From Dellaglioa algida DSM 15638 (GTDB lineage Bacteria; Bacillota; Bacilli; Lactobacillales; Lactobacillaceae): 64,000 bases of DNA. The stretch's first letter is position 1. Each line of letters opens with the position of its first letter. The notes below the pieces were generated by a model that was not told where the DNA came from, searched no databases, and was given only the letters and a program-made list of their open reading frames with translations. Positions 60,501 to 64,000 of this stretch are shown piece by piece. The stretch is from contig NZ_AZDI01000001.1 in assembly GCF_001434695.1 (NCBI RefSeq), forward strand, positions 181,043-245,042, read 5' to 3'. The position numbers and the translations under genes were made by a program.

Positions 60501-60505
60501 ATGCA

Positions 60506-60538
60506 AAAAAGGAACTAGAAAATTTCTAGTTCCTTTTT
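60506..60538. terminator. Bidirectional terminator overlapping the GNAT 3' end
   Basis: AAAAAGGAACTAGAAA pairs with TTTCTAGTTCCTTTTT. It serves the XerD-like gene, and its right arm is also the last codons of the convergent acetyltransferase gene. Confidence 0.88.
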
Positions 60539-60988
60539 GAAAACTAAGTTTTGTCTATTTTGTTCAATAAACTGATAACCATTTCTTTTTGCCACATTCA
60601 TACTTTTTTGATTGTCCATATTTAAAATTATTTTTAATTCTCTAATTTTATAGTCTCTCGTTGATAACTCCTCAAGATTTTTCAGCGCCGATGACCCGAT
60701 CCCTTTCCCTACTGAATCCTTATCTAACCAATAACCCACCTCTGCGGTTTCCGATTTTATCTCATGTAAATCAATCATACCAACAAAATTTTGATTGATT
60801 ACTATGCCAAATGTAAGTTTAGTTGAATCTTTCAGAGAATTTCGTAAAAAATTAGTCTCGTCTGCACTCGATTTCATTAATCTAACCCAAGGAAGCCAAT
60901 GTTTTAATTCAGAACGATTACGGTCAACTAAATTAAATATTTCATCGCTATCTTCTAATTTTGGTGTGACTAACTGAATCTTTAACAT
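60515..60988 (-). CDS. GNAT family N-acetyltransferase (RimL-like)
   Basis: This 157-residue protein has the GNAT fold: a C-terminal-half acetyl-CoA loop in GVGYWLDKDSVGKGIGSSAL-like form near residues 88-107, with the pyrophosphate loop GKGIG, and the late VAKRNGYQFIE motif near residue 130. N-terminal features (LKHWLPWV) match the RimL/YdaF group that acetylates ribosomal proteins, but many members have small-molecule substrates. AGGAGGGG precedes the ATG. It is monocistronic. Confidence 0.85.
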   Translation of the reverse strand: MLKIQLVTPKLEDSDEIFNLVDRNRSELKHWLPWVRLMKSSADETNFLRNSLKDSTKLTFGIVINQNFVGMIDLHEIKSETAEVGYWLDKDSVGKGIGSSALKNLEELSTRDYKIRELKIILNMDNQKSMNVAKRNGYQFIEQNRQNLVFKKELEIF

Positions 60989-61056
60989 TTAATCCCCTCC
61001 TCAGAGCACAACTATCCGTTAAAAGTAGCTTATCTCGCCTTAACTAGATAAGTCAG

Positions 61057-61091
61057 AAAAACGTCCATACCTAGTAGCATGAACGTTTTTT
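61057..61091. terminator. Terminator after the TPR gene
   Basis: AAAAACGTCCAT (61057-61068) pairs with ATGAACGTTTTT (61079-61090) with one mismatch, and T tracts occur on both strands. It ends right at the TPR stop codon. Confidence 0.8.
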
Positions 61092-62351
61092 CTAATCGTT
61101 TATATCGTTTTGAATATCAATAATTTCTTGATCATCGGGCACTAATGCTAGATAATGTTTAATTGCATCTTGTAATTCTTCTTGTCGACCATTTTCTCTA
61201 AAAACAAATATAACAGATCTTAGAAAATCACTTTGATTAGTAAAGTATGGGTATGCCTCCAAATAATTTTCTTCAGCTTTCTCATAATTTTCAAGTCTTT
61301 CATATGATATCGCTAGATTCCAGAATATTTGAGGATCTACATCACCATCGCTTTTTATGTCTTCTAACAATTTTACGTCTTCGTCATCGCGTTCTTGCTT
61401 AACTAACAAGTTACTCAATTGAAGTAATATACCCGTATTATCAGGATTTATGTCGATTGCCTTATTTAAATACTTCTCGGCTTGCTTCTCGTCGTCCAAT
61501 TTTAAAGCCACAACGGCTGCTTGTTCGTATAATGTATCATTTACCTCGTCAACGGACAAACCTTCTTGATAGACAAGTAAGGCATCATTCAATCTATTCT
61601 CATTTGACAATGCTTGACCAAGAATTGGATAAAGCGACGTGTAAGATGAATCTTCTTCTTTTAAATCATATAGAATGTCAATCGCTTTTTGTTGATCGTT
61701 CAATTGTAAATATGTTAATCCCATTTGTAATTTAGTATCGGAATCCATATTTTCTAAATGTATTTGTTCCAAGTACGCCATTGCTTTTTCAAATTGTCCA
61801 CTATTTGCATAACTAACACCAAGTCTTTGAACCAAGTTAACCTGCGAAAGCTCAGTTTGTCCCGCCTTGATTAATTCAAGGTAAAATCCAATTGCTTGAC
61901 TGAATTGTTTGGTATTGAAGTACAATTCACCTAGAGCAAATTGAATGACCTCTTCATCCGGAGCCAATCTAAATGCAGTCAATAGCTTATTTTCACTAAC
62001 TTCAAACATACCCTGCGTTTGATAAAGATCAGCCGCAACCATCAGCGATTGTAGATAAGCATCTGAATCCTCATCAATTTCCGATAAATAATTGAGTGCC
62101 TCATCAGATTTACCCTCGCTGATCGCAATATCTGCCAAGAAAGTCCGTAATGTGTCTTCTTCCGGATATTTTTCAAGCAATCTTTCATAGGTACGTTTTG
62201 ATTGTGCTAAAAAGCCCAAACTATATAATTCTTCTGCCAAACTAAATAACGTCGCATCGTTATCTTTTCTTAACGCCTTGGCAAACTCCTTCATTGCTTC
62301 GTCTATTTGACCTTCGTCCAAGTAATCTAACATAATTTCTGAATGTGTCAT
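61092..62351 (-). CDS. Tetratricopeptide-repeat protein (YpiA-like)
   Basis: The 419 residues are nearly all TPR helices with the repeated pattern of small, aromatic and acidic positions (for example SLGFLAQSKRTYERLLEKYP, NLAISYERLENYEKAEENY). There is no signal peptide or membrane segment, so it is a cytoplasmic scaffold. It resembles YpiA of Bacillus, whose role is not settled. It follows hup on the same strand with a terminator between them. Very acidic overall. Confidence 0.85.
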   Translation of the reverse strand: MTHSEIMLDYLDEGQIDEAMKEFAKALRKDNDATLFSLAEELYSLGFLAQSKRTYERLLEKYPEEDTLRTFLADIAISEGKSDEALNYLSEIDEDSDAYLQSLMVAADLYQTQGMFEVSENKLLTAFRLAPDEEVIQFALGELYFNTKQFSQAIGFYLELIKAGQTELSQVNLVQRLGVSYANSGQFEKAMAYLEQIHLENMDSDTKLQMGLTYLQLNDQQKAIDILYDLKEEDSSYTSLYPILGQALSNENRLNDALLVYQEGLSVDEVNDTLYEQAAVVALKLDDEKQAEKYLNKAIDINPDNTGILLQLSNLLVKQERDDEDVKLLEDIKSDGDVDPQIFWNLAISYERLENYEKAEENYLEAYPYFTNQSDFLRSVIFVFRENGRQEELQDAIKHYLALVPDDQEIIDIQNDIND

Positions 62352-62467
62352 TAATTAACTTCCTTTCACTTCGTTGTCGAATCAATACGAATTAGTTTAA
62401 TCTATCATGCACACAATAGCCAGTAATTACTTACATGACTATTGTCTATAAAATAAATTATAGAATG

Positions 62468-62503
62468 AAAAAGCTAGTACAAAATGAATTGTACTAGCTT
62501 TTT
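62468..62503 (-). terminator. Terminator after hup
   Basis: AAAAAGCTAGTACAA and TTGTACTAGCTTTTT form a perfect 15-bp stem around a six-base loop. The T run on the - strand is directly downstream of hup. Confidence 0.92.
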
Positions 62504-62510
62504 CTAAGTA

Positions 62511-62786
62511 TTATTTAACTGAATCCTTTAAAGCTTTACCTGGTTTAAATGCAGGTACTTTACTTGCAGGGATTTGAATTTCTTCACCAGTTTGTGGGTT
62601 ACGACCTTTACGAGCAGCGCGTTCGCGTACTTCAAAGTTACCGAAACCGATTAATTGAACTTTTTCGCCTGTAGCTAATGTGTTTTGGATTGAACCAAAT
62701 ACAGCGTCAACTGCAACTGTAGCATCTTTTTTCGTCAAACCTGTTTCTTTTGCAACATTTTCGATTAATTGTGCTTTGTTTGCCAT
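62511..62786 (-). CDS. hup: DNA-binding protein HU
   Basis: HU is the small abundant nucleoid protein that bends DNA. The 91 residues begin [21 protein letters not shown] and carry the beta-arm signature [18 protein letters not shown] and [14 protein letters not shown] of GGGGAGGTG precedes the ATG. Transcription starts far upstream, giving a long leader. It lies between der and the TPR gene, the standard Firmicute context. Confidence 0.97.
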   Translation of the reverse strand: MANKAQLIENVAKETGLTKKDATVAVDAVFGSIQNTLATGEKVQLIGFGNFEVRERAARKGRNPQTGEEIQIPASKVPAFKPGKALKDSVK

Positions 62787-62925
62787 AATGTTTCACCTCC
62801 CCTAAAATGTGTCCAAATATCCAAGGATATTCAGCTATTATTATTAAAATAAATAATAATAACAGAACCAGAGATTACTCTACTAATTCTTTATTTAAGA
62901 TACCACACAAAACGTATTACATCAA
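62787..62925 (-). promoter_or_regulatory. hup promoter and structured leader
   Basis: On the - strand TTGATG (complement of 62920-62925), 17 bp and TATCTT (complement of 62897-62902) form a good promoter. The leader of about 100 bases holds two small inverted repeats: an AT-only one around 62836-62862 (TATTATTATT with AATAATAATA) and AATATCC/GGATATT at 62816-62831. Confidence 0.6.
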
Positions 62926-62984
62926 GGTATTTAACCCTTTTTGAAGAAAAAAAGATATAATGATAGCGTTTTATCTATCCTAAT

Positions 62985-64000
62985 TTATTTTCTTCTTCTT
63001 TCAATAACATGAATTGGAGTTCCTTCAAAATCAAATGACGTTCTAATCTGATTTTCTAAGAATCGTTCATATGAAAAATGCATAAGATCTGTATCGTTAA
63101 CGAACACAACAAACGTAGGTGGTTGAATGGCTACCTGCGTTGAATAGTAGATTCTTAAACGTTTACCATTATCAGTTGGCGTTGGGTTATGCGCTACGGC
63201 ATCCATAATCACATCATTTAATACTGATGACGTTATACGACGACTATGGTTCTCATTAACACGTTTGATTAATTCAGGTATCTTAGTCAAACGTTGTTGC
63301 GTAATTGCTGACACAAAGATAATAGGTGCATAACTTAGATAAGCAAATTCTTGACGGATATTAGCTTCAAAGTCAGATAATGAATGATTATCTTTTTCAA
63401 GCGTATCCCATTTATTAACGACAATAATAATACCACGGCCTGCTTCATGAGCGTAACCAGCAACACGTTTATCTTGTTCGCGAATACCTTCCTCAGCGTT
63501 TAACACGACCAAAACGACGTCTGATCGATCAATAGCACGCATGGCACGTAAAACGGAATATTTTTCAGTATTTTCGTAAACTTTTCCGCGTTTTCTAATA
63601 CCGGCAGTATCGATCATTGAGAACATATCGCCTTCGTCTGTATCAAAAGCCGTATCAATCGCGTCTCGTGTTGTTCCTTCAATGGGTGAAACAATCACTC
63701 TATTTTCTCCCAAGATAGCATTTACTAATGAAGATTTACCAACATTAGGACGGCCAATTAAACTAAATTTAATTCGACTATCATCTTCATCTGGAACATT
63801 TTCGGGAAATTTCTTTGTGATTTCATCCAATAAATCACCGACACCAAGCCCATGACTCCCAGAAACTGGGAATGGTTCGCCGAATCCTAATGAATAAAAA
63901 TCGAAAATATCTTGTCGGGATTCCGGATTATCTACTTTATTAACGGCTAAAATGACTGGTTTATCCGAACGATATAAAATTTTAGCAACTTTTTCATCGG
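62985..64000 (-). CDS. der: Ribosome-associated GTPase Der (EngA), 5'-truncated by window edge
   Basis: Der is a double GTPase needed for 50S subunit assembly. The open frame runs through to base 64000, so the N-terminal part is outside. Visible are the end of the first G domain ([12 protein letters not shown]4), the linker, the whole second G domain ([41 protein letters not shown]) and the C-terminal KH-like domain. A TTG at 63830 is only an internal codon, not a start. About 338 codons are present. It precedes hup on the - strand. Confidence 0.96.
   Translation of the reverse strand, partial: DEKVAKILYRSDKPVILAVNKVDNPESRQDIFDFYSLGFGEPFPVSGSHGLGVGDLLDEITKKFPENVPDEDDSRIKFSLIGRPNVGKSSLVNAILGENRVIVSPIEGTTRDAIDTAFDTDEGDMFSMIDTAGIRKRGKVYENTEKYSVLRAMRAIDRSDVVLVVLNAEEGIREQDKRVAGYAHEAGRGIIIVVNKWDTLEKDNHSLSDFEANIRQEFAYLSYAPIIFVSAITQQRLTKIPELIKRVNENHSRRITSSVLNDVIMDAVAHNPTPTDNGKRLRIYYSTQVAIQPPTFVVFVNDTDLMHFSYERFLENQIRTSFDFEGTPIHVIERRRK

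Noticed and set aside
63830-63832. TTG 63830 as the start of a single-domain GTPase
   Set aside because: The frame continues upstream to the window edge with Der first-domain motifs, so the codon is internal.

Overview
The window is a low-GC, gene-dense bacterial chromosome segment that best fits the Lactobacillales, most likely Lactobacillaceae. The reasons are the gene orders rbgA-rnhB-dprA-topA-trmFO-(xerC)-hslV-hslU, dapB-cca-ABC-F-thyA-folA and der-hup-TPR, strong AGGAGG-type ribosome binding sites, frequent TTG/GTG starts and PyrR attenuators. The genus cannot be fixed from the sequence alone. I see no phage, insertion sequence, CRISPR array, rRNA or tRNA.

Left half (1-30.9 kb) is mostly + strand. 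A 5'-truncated purB ends the upstream purine unit. A divergent pair, a flavodoxin-type quinone reductase and a MarR regulator, sits between purB and the main purine operon purC-S-Q-L-F-M-N-H-D, which makes IMP. After a bidirectional terminator come a cold-shock gene (- strand) and fhs, which supplies the formyl-tetrahydrofolate used by PurN and PurH, then lspA and an rluD-type pseudouridine synthase. The pyrimidine operon pyrR-P-B-C-carA-carB-F-E follows, with PyrR attenuators before pyrR and pyrP but no pyrD. Next are rqcH (- strand), a second MarR regulator, a DegV protein, a 660-bp gene-poor gap and xerS.

Right half (30.9-64 kb) is mostly - strand. Read along the window it holds an HD hydrolase, ppaC and a coupled LysR gene; topoisomerase IV (parC, parE) with divergent plsY; a GalM-like epimerase with hslU and hslV; the rbgA-rnhB-dprA-topA-trmFO genome-maintenance block; a cell-envelope operon (GDSL esterase, YpmS, YozE, S41 protease); a second DegV; hemolysin III; folA-thyA; an ABC-F ATPase; dapB-cca; a YitT membrane protein; a catalytically degenerate XerD-like protein; a GNAT; a TPR protein; hup; and a 5'-truncated der.

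The main observation is the switch in gene orientation at about 30.9 kb: 25 of 28 genes point right before it and 27 of 31 point left after it. The switch falls at xerS and the gap upstream of it, which holds two long inverted repeats. This is what a replication terminus with a single-recombinase Xer system would look like. Three further facts fit: xerC is missing from its usual place between trmFO and hslV, a XerD relative at 59.7 kb has lost its catalytic residues, and topoisomerase IV lies nearby. The XerS itself has glutamine where the second catalytic histidine of the family is expected. Other points of interest are a hairpin that buries the dprA ribosome binding site, an apparent ATT start for the YitT gene, a MarR operator pair around a near-consensus promoter, and the missing pyrD.
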